Of a stretch of 8,222 bases of DNA, positions 1 to 7,746 are shown piece by piece. Origin of the DNA: an uncultured Bacteroidales bacterium (GTDB lineage Bacteria > Bacteroidota > Bacteroidia > Bacteroidales > UBA932); the NCBI GenBank assembly GCA_946616385.1, contig CAMOIZ010000046.1:1-8222 (forward strand), given 5' to 3'. Each line of letters starts with the position of its first letter. The stretch's first letter is position 1. A program made the position numbers and the translations under genes. Under the pieces are notes generated by a model. That model saw only the letters and a list, made by a program, of their open reading frames with translations, was not told the DNA's origin and made no database searches.

Positions 1-144
1 ACTGCTTGGTTGTTAGGATTTTACATGGACGCGTCGGGCTGAATATCAACAACTTAATAAACACGCATTGCGTAAGCGTCAACCATCGGTCGTTATTCGG
101 CTGACCTGGCGCTCAATAACACTGTCGACTTGACGCGAATGAAA
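1..144. other. Left-edge intergenic stretch with no supported gene
   Basis: I find no gene here. The only open stretches are short and lack a recognisable start or motif: one plus-strand frame is open from base 1 to a TGA at 40-42 and could be the last 13 codons of a gene entering from the left, and another is open from 3 to a TGA at 102-104. Neither can be assigned. With the repeat block to the right, this makes a 324-base gene-free segment downstream of the minus-strand gene pair. Confidence 0.5.
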
Positions 145-280
145 GTTTGTTCCGAGAAAAGGCCGAAAACGGGAACAAATGCTCAATAATTCCAGGTTTG
201 TTCCGAAAAAAGGCCGAAAACGGGAACAAATGCTCCAAATTTATAGATTTGTTCCGAAAATACGGCATTTTTCGGAACAA
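145..280. repeat. Three-copy tandem repeat, 51-base period, with internal inverted repeats
   Basis: Copies begin at 145, 196 and 247, exactly 51 bases apart. The first two share a 40-base core (145-184 and 196-235) differing at one base (G156 against A207), each followed by an unrelated 11-base linker. The third copy keeps only the start of the core. In copies 1 and 2 the arms TTTGTTCC and GGAACAAA (146-153/172-179 and 197-204/223-230) pair around an 18-base loop. Copy 3 instead has perfect 12-base arms, TTGTTCCGAAAA (249-260) and TTTTCGGAACAA (269-280), around 8 bases. The 11-base linkers are too short for CRISPR spacers. It looks like a dispersed intergenic repeat that could fold as RNA hairpins; the role is unknown. 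Confidence 0.85.
249..280 (-). terminator. Possible hairpin terminator for the minus-strand gene pair
   Basis: A perfect 12-base inverted repeat with an 8-base loop lies 45 bases past the stop codon of the minus-strand gene ending at 325. It would form a stable stem at the 3' end of that transcript. It is not followed by a clean run of T on the minus strand, so a classical intrinsic terminator is not shown; mRNA 3'-end protection is equally possible. The same arms are part of the tandem repeat. Confidence 0.35.
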
Positions 281-324
281 CGCAGCAGTTAAACGTCTTA
301 TCGCAGGCAAGCAGATGCGACTGA

Positions 325-2193
325 TTATTCTGCAATCAGCACGATTGAAGAAGAGTAGCTCTTGTTGAGCTTGCGTGCGAAATCCTTATATTGCGGGTAG
401 CAATCTTTGGTGCCAAGAAAGCGTTTTGACCGGAATTCCTGGCGGATGGTGACCGTATCGCCTTCGCAACTGATCGTGGAAGTGTAAGTGCCCCAGGGCG
501 CATCCAGCGACACATCATCCGGTTTGCTTTCAACCCTGTAACCGGCCGGGCAATGGACTGTCAGTTCGTCGATCAGCGCATAAGCATGCTTGAAAAACAG
601 CCCATTCTGCCTTGCCGAACGCTGGGTTTCCATACTTTTGGCAACAGGATTCACCGGCACGAAAAGCCGGTTGCCGTTCCTGCTTGCATATATCTTGCAA
701 TCCATGGAATAGTCTATGTCTTTTTCGGCGCAGAAATCCCGGCCTTTCACAGCGTAGTCGCCAAAATTGTCGGAAACCGATATCAGTTTGAAATTCTCCG
801 GCTTGATCTGCCATCCGCGGATGAGCATGCGAGTCTGATCCTGCGGGTTCATGGATGCGAAATCGATGAAGGGTTCACACTCATCCAGATAGTGCTGCTC
901 ACGGATGGAAAGCTTTGCCGAGCCATCGGCGGAAAGCACGACCTCGGTCTTCTGCACATCTCTCCGAAGGGAGTCGGCATAATCCCCCACTCTCACAAGG
1001 TGGCCCCCGTCTTCGCGAACCAGGAGGATCTGGTGCCCCGCACAGCTGAAGTGCCTGTAACCCAAGGGGTAAGATGGATTGGTACATTCGACGAACAGAG
1101 TATCCCTGTTTTCCGGCAGAGGCACCGCGAGCATCACATGATTCATCTGTCCGGCACTTACGAAGTCGGCCTTGAGATTGGCATTGCGTGTGCTGATAGC
1201 ATAATAGTCGGATTCAACGCCGGCTTCCCGGAGCATGGCCTTCATATAGTTCGACAAGGCCTTGCAGTCCCCGAACCCGGTCTTGGCCACATGCGATGCG
1301 GGAAGAGGCTTGAGTCCTCCTATTCCGAGCTGGATACTGATATAACGAGATTTCTGCCGCAGATATGAATACAGCGCCTGCACCTTCTCGAAAGTGGTCT
1401 TGCACGAAGATGTCAGCCTGCGTGCGGTTTCTTTCTCGCTTTCAGGCAGATCCGAAGCGCCTTCCATCAGGCTGTTCAGCCAAAGGCCATAGCTGTTCCA
1501 ACTGGCCTGAGAGCCGGTCGTTCCCGCATAAGAGAAATCCACCGGCGCGGCATAGAGTTCCGGCAGACGACCATCGAAAGGCGGGATGTTGTGTTCCAGA
1601 GTGAAAGCCGGCACGTCCGAACAGGTCCACCTGTATACGTCCGTCTTGCCACCGGGCGTATGTGAAAATTCCAGGCAGGAGAAAGACTTTTCGATCTCCG
1701 TGCCAGCCGGAACCTCCAACGTGTATTCGGCTTTCTTCAGTTCGGTGTTGCCGGTTTCCAGAGGATAAAAGACCGGGAAAAGGATGATGCCGTTCTTGTA
1801 ATTGACTGTATAGTCATATACTACAGTGAACGGATATCGCATGTCCGGCCGGAAGGCACAGGCGTAAGTATCGTCGGCAAGGCCGGAGGATATGGAGTAG
1901 GAGTCGATATCTTTTTTCGATATCTTCATCTTCTTGCCCCCGTCACCGGGCAGAAGTTCAGCGCTGAACTCACCGAGGGAGCGGAAAGAATCGGTGTAAA
2001 TGAAGAAAGTCCCCGCATCAAGGCCGTCTTGGTCCAGCACCTGCACCTCCCTATGCACCTTATATACTCCGGTAGTGGAAGACGTCATCCTGAAAGACTC
2101 GCTGCAATCCTGGATGACAGCATCCGGCCCTTTCTGGGCGAAGGCCGTCGTGCCTGCCGCGAGAACGGCCAGAAGCAAAGCCCTTATTCTCAT
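325..2193 (-). CDS. Secreted DUF3857/transglutaminase-like protein, Cys-His pair intact
   Basis: This 622-residue protein begins with a Sec signal peptide: basic start MRIR, a hydrophobic core, and likely cleavage after AFA at residue 19, so it acts in the periplasm or at the envelope. Residues about 40-210 fit the DUF3857 region, about 265-375 a transglutaminase-like (papain-fold) domain, and the rest a beta-rich C-terminal part. In the central domain I see the nucleophile motif GFGDCKALS (Cys310) and a histidine in QMNHVMLAV (His352). The third catalytic position, usually Asp, appears as Glu369 in FVECT. Proteins of this type are common in Bacteroidota but have no established substrate; peptidase, crosslinking or amidase activity are all conceivable. 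The start is well placed: ATG overlaps the upstream gene's TGA in ATGA, indicating translational coupling. Family call is firm; function is not known. Confidence 0.85.
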   Translation of the reverse strand: MRIRALLLAVLAAGTTAFAQKGPDAVIQDCSESFRMTSSTTGVYKVHREVQVLDQDGLDAGTFFIYTDSFRSLGEFSAELLPGDGGKKMKISKKDIDSYSISSGLADDTYACAFRPDMRYPFTVVYDYTVNYKNGIILFPVFYPLETGNTELKKAEYTLEVPAGTEIEKSFSCLEFSHTPGGKTDVYRWTCSDVPAFTLEHNIPPFDGRLPELYAAPVDFSYAGTTGSQASWNSYGLWLNSLMEGASDLPESEKETARRLTSSCKTTFEKVQALYSYLRQKSRYISIQLGIGGLKPLPASHVAKTGFGDCKALSNYMKAMLREAGVESDYYAISTRNANLKADFVSAGQMNHVMLAVPLPENRDTLFVECTNPSYPLGYRHFSCAGHQILLVREDGGHLVRVGDYADSLRRDVQKTEVVLSADGSAKLSIREQHYLDECEPFIDFASMNPQDQTRMLIRGWQIKPENFKLISVSDNFGDYAVKGRDFCAEKDIDYSMDCKIYASRNGNRLFVPVNPVAKSMETQRSARQNGLFFKHAYALIDELTVHCPAGYRVESKPDDVSLDAPWGTYTSTISCEGDTVTIRQEFRSKRFLGTKDCYPQYKDFARKLNKSYSSSIVLIAE

Positions 2194-4166
2194 ATTTTCT
2201 TAAGTACGATCGTTGAATTGTAGATGTCGGACAATCCTTCCCAGTAATCCCGCAGGGCGTTGTAGGATGTTTCCAGGACCCTGTTCACATTGCGGTTATA
2301 AGAATAGATCACCACCAGGGTGTTGCCGTTGAGCTGACGGAACTGGGCGGTTGCGCGGCTGTCGATCACATCGCAGGTAAGTGAAACGTTCCCGGGGAGG
2401 CTCTCCACTGCGTATCCCTCCGGAATAGTGAGGGTCATGCGGTAAACGATGTCTTCAAGAAAAGGGAAGTCGATGGGGGTGGTACGCTCGGGGTCCGAGA
2501 AATCGTTTGCGGAATGGTATTTTTCGAGGAAAGGACGCACATAGATATGATCTCCCGCCACCTGCGCATCGTATGTGAAACTGATGTTCGCGACGGCGGA
2601 AGGCCCCCATTCCTTATAACCCTTGAAATCAAAAGAAGATACTTCCACATCGAGATTCTTTTCAATCGATTCGATGGCCTCTTCTTCGTCTTTGAAAGTG
2701 TCAAAAGCGCTCTTGGATTTCATGGCGACCTGGTTGCTGTCGCTTATTCGCAACTGCCCGGAAACCACGCCGTCGGCCGAAACGGCGGCGATTGCCTGCT
2801 GTTTGCTGCTGTTCTTCTGCGAACCTATGGTCGATACCCAGCTGCCTTTGCCCGAAAGGTCGATCAGCCTGGCTTCCGGAACAAGCAGGTGCTCAGGCAG
2901 GATGTTCAGATATCCATACTGCGAAGCGAAATCGGAATAGTACTTCTTTCCCGAAGGAGTCGTTACCTGAAGAATCACGCTGTCGAATGAGTCGGCAGAA
3001 ATGTGGAATGTTGCAAGGGCGCCATTGGTGCGGGATTTGACCAGCACCGGCTCGGCCTTGTATCCTATCCGGTTCAGGGCGCTGCCCATAACTCCGCAGA
3101 AGTCCGCCCTGTCGCCGCTGCCTTCCCGCACCGCCTTGTCGGTATTGGGGAAACGGGCCGTCGTCTTATTCCACTCTATCTTGCCTGCGACTATCTCGCG
3201 GACCTTGCGTATGACTTCCTCTTCATTCTCCAGTCCCTTCACAGCCGCCTCGATTTCATCGGCAAACGGGAGCTTTTTCTGGAATTCCTTCAGGAAACCT
3301 TCATCGACGAATTGCTTGTCGACATTCTCCCAGGTGGTGCTATAGTCCTTGAAATAGAGGAAATCCGGGATGTTCACGCTGCGAAGTTCGTAATGCACTC
3401 CAAGACGGGCCTGGTCGGGATAGTAGTTGTATTTCTCCCTCTTCAGGGCGGGCACGTCCCAGGCGGTATACTTGTCGGTGACGAAATTAACTCCCAGAGA
3501 CGCACCATTGCTAAACACCATCGACTCGTTGCGACCATCCGTCACATTCGAATTGAACAGCACATAGCCGCTGGCCATCTTGTTGAAATTGAAATAGTTG
3601 GAGTAATCGACCACGATGCTGCCATAGTTCACTGGATAACTTCCCTGCAGGAAGATAGTGCCGACATCCCAAAAGCGGGAACTGGTGATGGTAAACTGGA
3701 CTTCGACCACGGACCCGACCCTGACTTCCTGGGCAGAGAAAGACACTGTGTTCAGATTGTCGTTGTATTTTTCTTCGAACACAAGTTTCTTGGGGAGTTT
3801 GCTGACCACGGTCTTGCCTTCTTCAAGGTTATAGGTAGAAACCTTTATGCCGCTCATCCGTTCGTCGTGGGAATATATGTAGATCTTGTAATCGGCACAG
3901 TCTTTCCCGGCTTCCTTGAGAATCTTGTATCGTTCGGTCACGACCGTCTGCTTGCTGAAAGACAGTTTGGTGTCCATTGCGACAGTCACTTCTATATTCC
4001 TGAACAGAACCACTGCCGCGGCGGAGGTATCGGGAGCGTAAGAAACCATTTCCAGTTCCTCTTTTGAAATGTTGCCCGGCTTTTGATTGACCTTGATGCT
4101 CTGGGCTGTGGCTGTAATCTGGATGAATGACAACAGGATTGCGAATAACAATACTTTGTTTCTCAT
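2190..4166 (-). CDS. Secreted DUF3857 protein with degenerate transglutaminase-like domain
   Basis: This 658-residue protein starts with a signal peptide (MRNKVLLFAILLSF, likely cut after TATA at residue 21) and has the same plan as its downstream neighbour: a DUF3857-type region at about 50-240, a transglutaminase-like domain at about 315-430, and a beta-rich C-terminal part. The active site looks lost. Where the family has GDC the sequence reads GSGDRADFC, giving Arg353 in place of the nucleophile, with a Cys four residues later (Cys357). Where the His is expected it reads SFDSVILQV, giving Ser396. Asp412 in YYSDF may keep the third position. It is therefore probably a non-catalytic binding or structural partner, unless Cys357 and His388 form an unusual site. 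It is first in a two-gene operon and overlaps the next gene by four bases. Its role is unknown. Confidence 0.83.
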   Translation of the reverse strand: MRNKVLLFAILLSFIQITATAQSIKVNQKPGNISKEELEMVSYAPDTSAAAVVLFRNIEVTVAMDTKLSFSKQTVVTERYKILKEAGKDCADYKIYIYSHDERMSGIKVSTYNLEEGKTVVSKLPKKLVFEEKYNDNLNTVSFSAQEVRVGSVVEVQFTITSSRFWDVGTIFLQGSYPVNYGSIVVDYSNYFNFNKMASGYVLFNSNVTDGRNESMVFSNGASLGVNFVTDKYTAWDVPALKREKYNYYPDQARLGVHYELRSVNIPDFLYFKDYSTTWENVDKQFVDEGFLKEFQKKLPFADEIEAAVKGLENEEEVIRKVREIVAGKIEWNKTTARFPNTDKAVREGSGDRADFCGVMGSALNRIGYKAEPVLVKSRTNGALATFHISADSFDSVILQVTTPSGKKYYSDFASQYGYLNILPEHLLVPEARLIDLSGKGSWVSTIGSQKNSSKQQAIAAVSADGVVSGQLRISDSNQVAMKSKSAFDTFKDEEEAIESIEKNLDVEVSSFDFKGYKEWGPSAVANISFTYDAQVAGDHIYVRPFLEKYHSANDFSDPERTTPIDFPFLEDIVYRMTLTIPEGYAVESLPGNVSLTCDVIDSRATAQFRQLNGNTLVVIYSYNRNVNRVLETSYNALRDYWEGLSDIYNSTIVLKKI

Positions 4167-4192
4167 TATCGGAAAGTTTGAGTGTTATTGTG

Positions 4193-4200
4193 CAAATCTA
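4193..4200 (-). promoter_or_regulatory. Candidate Bacteroidota -7 element for the minus-strand operon
   Basis: Read on the minus strand this is TAGATTTG, an exact match to the TAnnTTTG -7 consensus of Bacteroidota primary promoters, 26 bases upstream of the ATG at 4166. A T-rich run containing TTTG lies upstream (minus-strand reading of about 4213-4220), but it is closer than the usual 19-21 bases, so the -33 element is weak. Confidence 0.45.
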
Positions 4201-4224
4201 ACAAATATTATGCAAAAAAATGAT

Positions 4225-4231
4225 TAACTTG
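4225..4231 (+). promoter_or_regulatory. Weak candidate -7 element for the kinase operon
   Basis: TAACTTG resembles TAnnTTTG with one T missing and lies 23 bases before the ATG at 4255. I see no matching TTTG at the usual upstream distance. It is listed because the 88-base divergent region must carry promoters for both directions and no better plus-strand candidate is visible. No operator palindrome or riboswitch is evident. Confidence 0.25.
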
Positions 4232-4254
4232 CAGCATATTTAGAACCCCGGTTT

Positions 4255-5334
4255 ATGGATATCAAACTCAAACAAAACTGCAAATACGCCCTCCTGGTTC
4301 CTACCAGCATGGGGCTCAGAATTACGCCTGAGAGCGGTCAGCCCGTTCATTCCAGCGATCTTTTCCACCTTCAGGCCACCAGCGCCGAGACCAACGTAGC
4401 AAGCATCTCTTCCTACCTCGGGCTTCCGGTCAAGGTACTCACCGCATTCGTGAAAGGCAGCCCCTTCGCACACTTCATCAAGGGCAACCTCCGCAGCCGC
4501 GGGATGGACTTCGAAGGTCCCGAGGTCGAGCAGGGCGGCCCCTGGGGATACCGCCACCAGATCAACGTGGCCGACAGCGGATACGGTTCCCGCGGCCCGC
4601 GCGTGTGGAACGACCGTGCCGGCGAGGTAGGCCGCACCCTCAACGTGAAGGACTTCGACCTCGAACGCATCTTCGGCGAGGAAGGAGTGCAGATCATCCA
4701 TCTTTCCGGACTCATCGGCGCCCTCAGCCCGGACACCAGCCGCTTCTGCCTCGAACTTGCGCGCGCCGCGAAAAAGCACGGCACCCGCATCAGCTTCGAC
4801 CTCAACTACCGCGCTTCCTTCTGGAAGGGCCGCGAGCAGGAGCTGCACGACATCTTCTCCGAGATCGCGAGCTACGCCGACATCCTCATCGGCAACGAGG
4901 AAGACTTCCAGCTCTGCCTCGGAATCGAAGGGCCTGAGGCCGGCGGAAAGGACATCGCCGCCAAGATCGACGGTTTCAAGGAGATGATACGCCGCGTGCG
5001 CGAGCATTATCCCAACGCGCAGGTCTACGGCACCACCCTCCGCCAGGTGAACAACACCAACAGCCATAACTGGGGAGCGATCCTGCTCGACGGCGAAGAC
5101 TGGCACGTCATCCAGCCCCGCGAAATCCACGTGCTCGACCGCATCGGCGGCGGCGACGGCTTCGTGGGAGGCCTGCTCTACGGAATCCTACGCGGATGGA
5201 GCGGAGAGCAGTGCGCCCAGTTCGGATGGGCCAGCGGCGCCCTCGCCACCACCTTCCTGACCGACTACGCCCAGCCCGCCGACGAGGAGCAGGTCTGGAG
5301 CGTCTGGCAGGGAAATGCACGAGTAAAGAGATAG
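4255..5334 (+). CDS. PfkB-family sugar-acid kinase, KdgK-like
   Basis: This is a 359-residue cytosolic ribokinase-fold kinase. The C-terminal signature DRIGGGDGF (295-303) contains the predicted catalytic base Asp301 and anion hole, in the GGGD form typical of 2-keto-3-deoxygluconate (KDG) kinases rather than the commoner GAGD. FDLNYRASFW (181-190) matches the D-x-NYR-x-x-x-W motif of that group, and GNEEDF (213-218) is the usual Asn-Glu metal/ATP motif. The expected reaction is ATP-dependent phosphorylation of KDG to 2-keto-3-deoxy-6-phosphogluconate. One oddity is that the N-terminal di-glycine of the substrate site is replaced by QATSAETNVA (40-49), which could shift specificity. Position as first gene of an operon with a LarA-like epimerase and Gnd fits a sugar-acid substrate; gluconate is an alternative. 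Family is firm, substrate moderately supported. Confidence 0.85.
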   Translation: MDIKLKQNCKYALLVPTSMGLRITPESGQPVHSSDLFHLQATSAETNVASISSYLGLPVKVLTAFVKGSPFAHFIKGNLRSRGMDFEGPEVEQGGPWGYRHQINVADSGYGSRGPRVWNDRAGEVGRTLNVKDFDLERIFGEEGVQIIHLSGLIGALSPDTSRFCLELARAAKKHGTRISFDLNYRASFWKGREQELHDIFSEIASYADILIGNEEDFQLCLGIEGPEAGGKDIAAKIDGFKEMIRRVREHYPNAQVYGTTLRQVNNTNSHNWGAILLDGEDWHVIQPREIHVLDRIGGGDGFVGGLLYGILRGWSGEQCAQFGWASGALATTFLTDYAQPADEEQVWSVWQGNARVKR

Positions 5335-5338
5335 AGCC

Positions 5339-6619
5339 ATGCTGTACTACGCAAGAGGATCCAAGACCGACGCCATCTCCCCCGAAGAGGTGCGCGCCGC
5401 GCTGAAGCAGGTATTCGACTCCATGGGCCCGAAGAAGCGCGTGCTGGCGATTCCGCCGGATTTCACCCGCTTCAACTCCTACGCGGGGCCCATCACGGAG
5501 ATGGTCTACGATTATTTCGGGGACACCCTTACCGACGTGATGCCGGCTCTCGGCACCCATACCCCCATGACGGAGGAGCAGATCAAGACCATGTACGGCC
5601 ACACTCCCCTGGACAAGTTCCGCGTGCACGACTGGCGCAACGATGTAGTGACCGTAGGCCGCGTGCCGGCTTCCTACATCGAAGAAATCTCCGAAGGGAA
5701 ACTCCACTACGACTGGCCCGCGCAGGTGAACAAGCTCCTGCTGGACCCTTCCTTCGACCTCATCCTTTCGATAGGCCAGGTTGTGCCTCACGAGGTGGTT
5801 GGAATGGCGAACTACACCAAGAACATCTTCGTGGGAGTAGGCGGCAGCGAAGGCATCAACAAGAGCCACTTCATCGGCTCCTCCTACGGAATGGAGCGCC
5901 TGATGGGGCGTCCGGGAGGCCCTGTGCGCCAGGTGTTCGAATATGCCCGGCAGCACTTCATCCCGCAGCTGCCCATAGTCTATATCCAGACCGTGCTCGC
6001 GAAGAACCCGGATACGGGAAAGATGGATCTCAAGGGCCTCTTCATAGGCGACGACGCAGAATGCTTCCGCAAGGCCTGCGCCCTCTCGATGGAAACCAAC
6101 TTCATAATGGTGGACCATCCCATCAAGAAGTGCATAGTCTATCTGGACCCGGAGGAGTTCAAGAGCACCTGGCTGGGCAACAAGAGCATATACCGCACCC
6201 GCATGGCGCTTGCCGACGGGGGCGAACTGATAGTGCTGGCTCCGGCGCTTCGGGAGTTCGGCGAAGACAAGACCATCGACGGGCTCATCCGTAAATACGG
6301 CTACAAGGGCACTCCGCACACCCTAAAGTGCACCGAGGAGAACCAGGACCTGCAAGACAATCTGGGCGCATCCGCCCACCTGATCCACGGCTCGTCCGAA
6401 GGCAGGTTCTCGATCACCTACTGCCCCGGTCCGGGAATGACCCGCGAAGAAATCGAAGGCGTGGGCTTCAAGTATTGCAGTTACGACGAGATGGTGGCCC
6501 GCTACCCCATCGACAAACTCAAGGACGGATGGAACACTATGCCGGACGGTGAGGAGGTCTACTACATTTCCAATCCCGCCCTCGGCCTCTGGGCGCATCC
6601 CGACAGATTCAAGGACTGA
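5339..6619 (+). CDS. LarA-superfamily racemase/epimerase (nickel-pincer type)
   Basis: This 426-residue protein has about the length of lactate racemase LarA and the DUF2088 N-terminal domain. The known LarA cofactor and catalytic residues can be placed: D41 and R44 in PDFTR (LarA D72/R75), H74 in LGTHTPMT (H108), H151 in VVPHEVVG (H174), K161, which would carry the pincer nucleotide (K184), and H177 (H200). The H-K and K-H spacings of 10 and 16 residues equal those I recall for Lactobacillus plantarum LarA. It is therefore probably an active enzyme inverting the carbon next to a carboxylate, dependent on LarB, LarC and LarE encoded elsewhere. Family members act on lactate, malate, 2-hydroxyglutarate and gluconate/mannonate. 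With a KdgK-like kinase 4 bases upstream and gnd downstream, a sugar acid such as D-mannonate or D-gluconate is the best guess. The stop overlaps the next start (TGATG). Confidence 0.85.
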   Translation: MLYYARGSKTDAISPEEVRAALKQVFDSMGPKKRVLAIPPDFTRFNSYAGPITEMVYDYFGDTLTDVMPALGTHTPMTEEQIKTMYGHTPLDKFRVHDWRNDVVTVGRVPASYIEEISEGKLHYDWPAQVNKLLLDPSFDLILSIGQVVPHEVVGMANYTKNIFVGVGGSEGINKSHFIGSSYGMERLMGRPGGPVRQVFEYARQHFIPQLPIVYIQTVLAKNPDTGKMDLKGLFIGDDAECFRKACALSMETNFIMVDHPIKKCIVYLDPEEFKSTWLGNKSIYRTRMALADGGELIVLAPALREFGEDKTIDGLIRKYGYKGTPHTLKCTEENQDLQDNLGASAHLIHGSSEGRFSITYCPGPGMTREEIEGVGFKYCSYDEMVARYPIDKLKDGWNTMPDGEEVYYISNPALGLWAHPDRFKD

Positions 6620-7746
6620 TGAAAATCGTTTGTGATAACAAGATACCCTTCCTGCGCGGGGCCCTCGAGCCATACGCAGACGTAGTTTATCTCCCCGGGA
6701 AGGAGACCACCGCAGAGGTGGTACGCGACGCCGACGCCCTGATCACCCGCACCCGCACCCGCTGCGACGCATCGCTGCTGGAGGGTTCGTCGGTGAAGGT
6801 GATAGCTACCGCGACCATAGGATTCGACCACATCGACACCGCATGGTGCGAGGAGCACGGCATCATCTGGCGAAACGCCCCCGGATGCAATTCCTGGAGC
6901 GTGAAACAATACATCACCTCGCTCCTGGTGACCCTCGCGCGCAAGCGTGGCCTGACGCTTTCGGAGATGACTCTGGGAGTGGTCGGCGTGGGAAATGTGG
7001 GCAGCAAGGTGGCCGAAGCGGCTTCCATCCTCGGAATGAAGGTGCTGCTGAACGACCCTCCGCGCGAAAGGGCGGAAGGTCCGGGCGCTTTCGTATCGCT
7101 GGATCATCTCATCGCGCACAGCGACATCATCACCCTGCACGTACCCCTGCAGAAGGAAGGGCCGGACGCGACCTGGCATCTCTTCGACGCGGAGCGCATC
7201 GCGCAGCTGCGGCCCTCGCAGATTCTGATAAACTCCTCGCGCGGCCCGGTAGTGGATTGCAAGGCGCTGAAGGCCGCGCTGCAGTCCCGCTCCATCGCAG
7301 GCGCCTGCCTGGACGTCTGGGAAGGCGAACCGGAGCTTGATCCCGAACTTGTGGACCTGCTGGACATCAGCACTCCGCACATCGCCGGGTATTCCGCCGA
7401 CGGAAAAGCCAACGGCACCACCGCCGCCGTCCGTACGGTTGCGGAGGTACTGGGCCTGCCGCTGACGGAGTGGACCGCCGCAGGCATCCCCGCTCCGGCG
7501 CAGAGCCTGTCCTTCGAGATCGACGCCGCGGGCAAATCCCTTCAGGACGTGCTCACGGAGGCCGTCCTCCACAGCTACGACATCTCCGCCGACAGCGCAG
7601 CGCTCCGTGCCGAACTCGGGGCCTTCGAGCGCCTTCGCGGCGACTATCCCGTCCGCAGGGAATTCACGTCTTTTACTGTTACTTTGAACGGCGGCACCGC
7701 CGAAATGGCAGACAGATTATCAAGATTAGGATTTAACATCAAATAG
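6619..7746 (+). CDS. pdxB: 4-phosphoerythronate dehydrogenase
   Basis: This enzyme oxidises 4-phospho-D-erythronate to 2-oxo-3-hydroxy-4-phosphobutanoate, the second step of the DXP-dependent route to pyridoxal 5'-phosphate, in the cytosol. At 375 residues it is close to the usual PdxB length. The N-terminal signature ATIGFDHIDT (64-73) and NAPGCNSWSV (86-95) are PdxB hallmarks. The Rossmann motif GVGNVG (123-128) and acidic Asp146 in LLNDPPR indicate NAD binding. The D-2-hydroxyacid dehydrogenase catalytic set is present: R208 (NSSRG), E237 (WEGEPELD) and H254 (TPHIAGYS). The C-terminal region after about 285 corresponds to the PdxB dimerisation domain. The ATG shares one base with the preceding stop (TGATG), and gnd begins one base after the stop, so the gene is translated within the operon. 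Confidence in identity is very high. Confidence 0.96.
   Translation: MKIVCDNKIPFLRGALEPYADVVYLPGKETTAEVVRDADALITRTRTRCDASLLEGSSVKVIATATIGFDHIDTAWCEEHGIIWRNAPGCNSWSVKQYITSLLVTLARKRGLTLSEMTLGVVGVGNVGSKVAEAASILGMKVLLNDPPRERAEGPGAFVSLDHLIAHSDIITLHVPLQKEGPDATWHLFDAERIAQLRPSQILINSSRGPVVDCKALKAALQSRSIAGACLDVWEGEPELDPELVDLLDISTPHIAGYSADGKANGTTAAVRTVAEVLGLPLTEWTAAGIPAPAQSLSFEIDAAGKSLQDVLTEAVLHSYDISADSAALRAELGAFERLRGDYPVRREFTSFTVTLNGGTAEMADRLSRLGFNIK

Noticed and set aside
76..136. Inverted repeat GCGTCAA / TTGACGC
   Set aside because: Only seven bases with a 47-base separation, easily expected by chance and not tied to any gene.
145..280. CRISPR-like array
   Set aside because: Only three copies, 11-base linkers that are too short for spacers, a strongly diverged third copy and no cas genes in the window.
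113..368. Small open frames on both strands through the tandem repeat (minus 113-310, plus 147-368)
   Set aside because: They are open because the repeat period is a multiple of three. Their products are just the translated repeat, and the plus frame runs antisense into the end of a real gene.
3003..4067. 354-codon plus-strand open frame opposite the upstream DUF3857 gene
   Set aside because: The minus-strand protein has a signal peptide and a recognisable family fold; the antisense translation has no recognisable domain.
4240..7572. Long minus-strand open frames (4240-5130, 5108-6319, 6562-7572)
   Set aside because: These are antisense shadows of G/C-rich third-position coding in the kinase, LarA-like and pdxB genes. 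Their translations are low-complexity in Ala, Val, Arg and Gly and match no family I recognise.
6619..7746. Generic D-lactate or phosphoglycerate dehydrogenase
   Set aside because: The specific ATIGFDHIDT and NAPGCNS signatures, the DPPR segment and the C-terminal dimerisation region identify PdxB rather than another family member.
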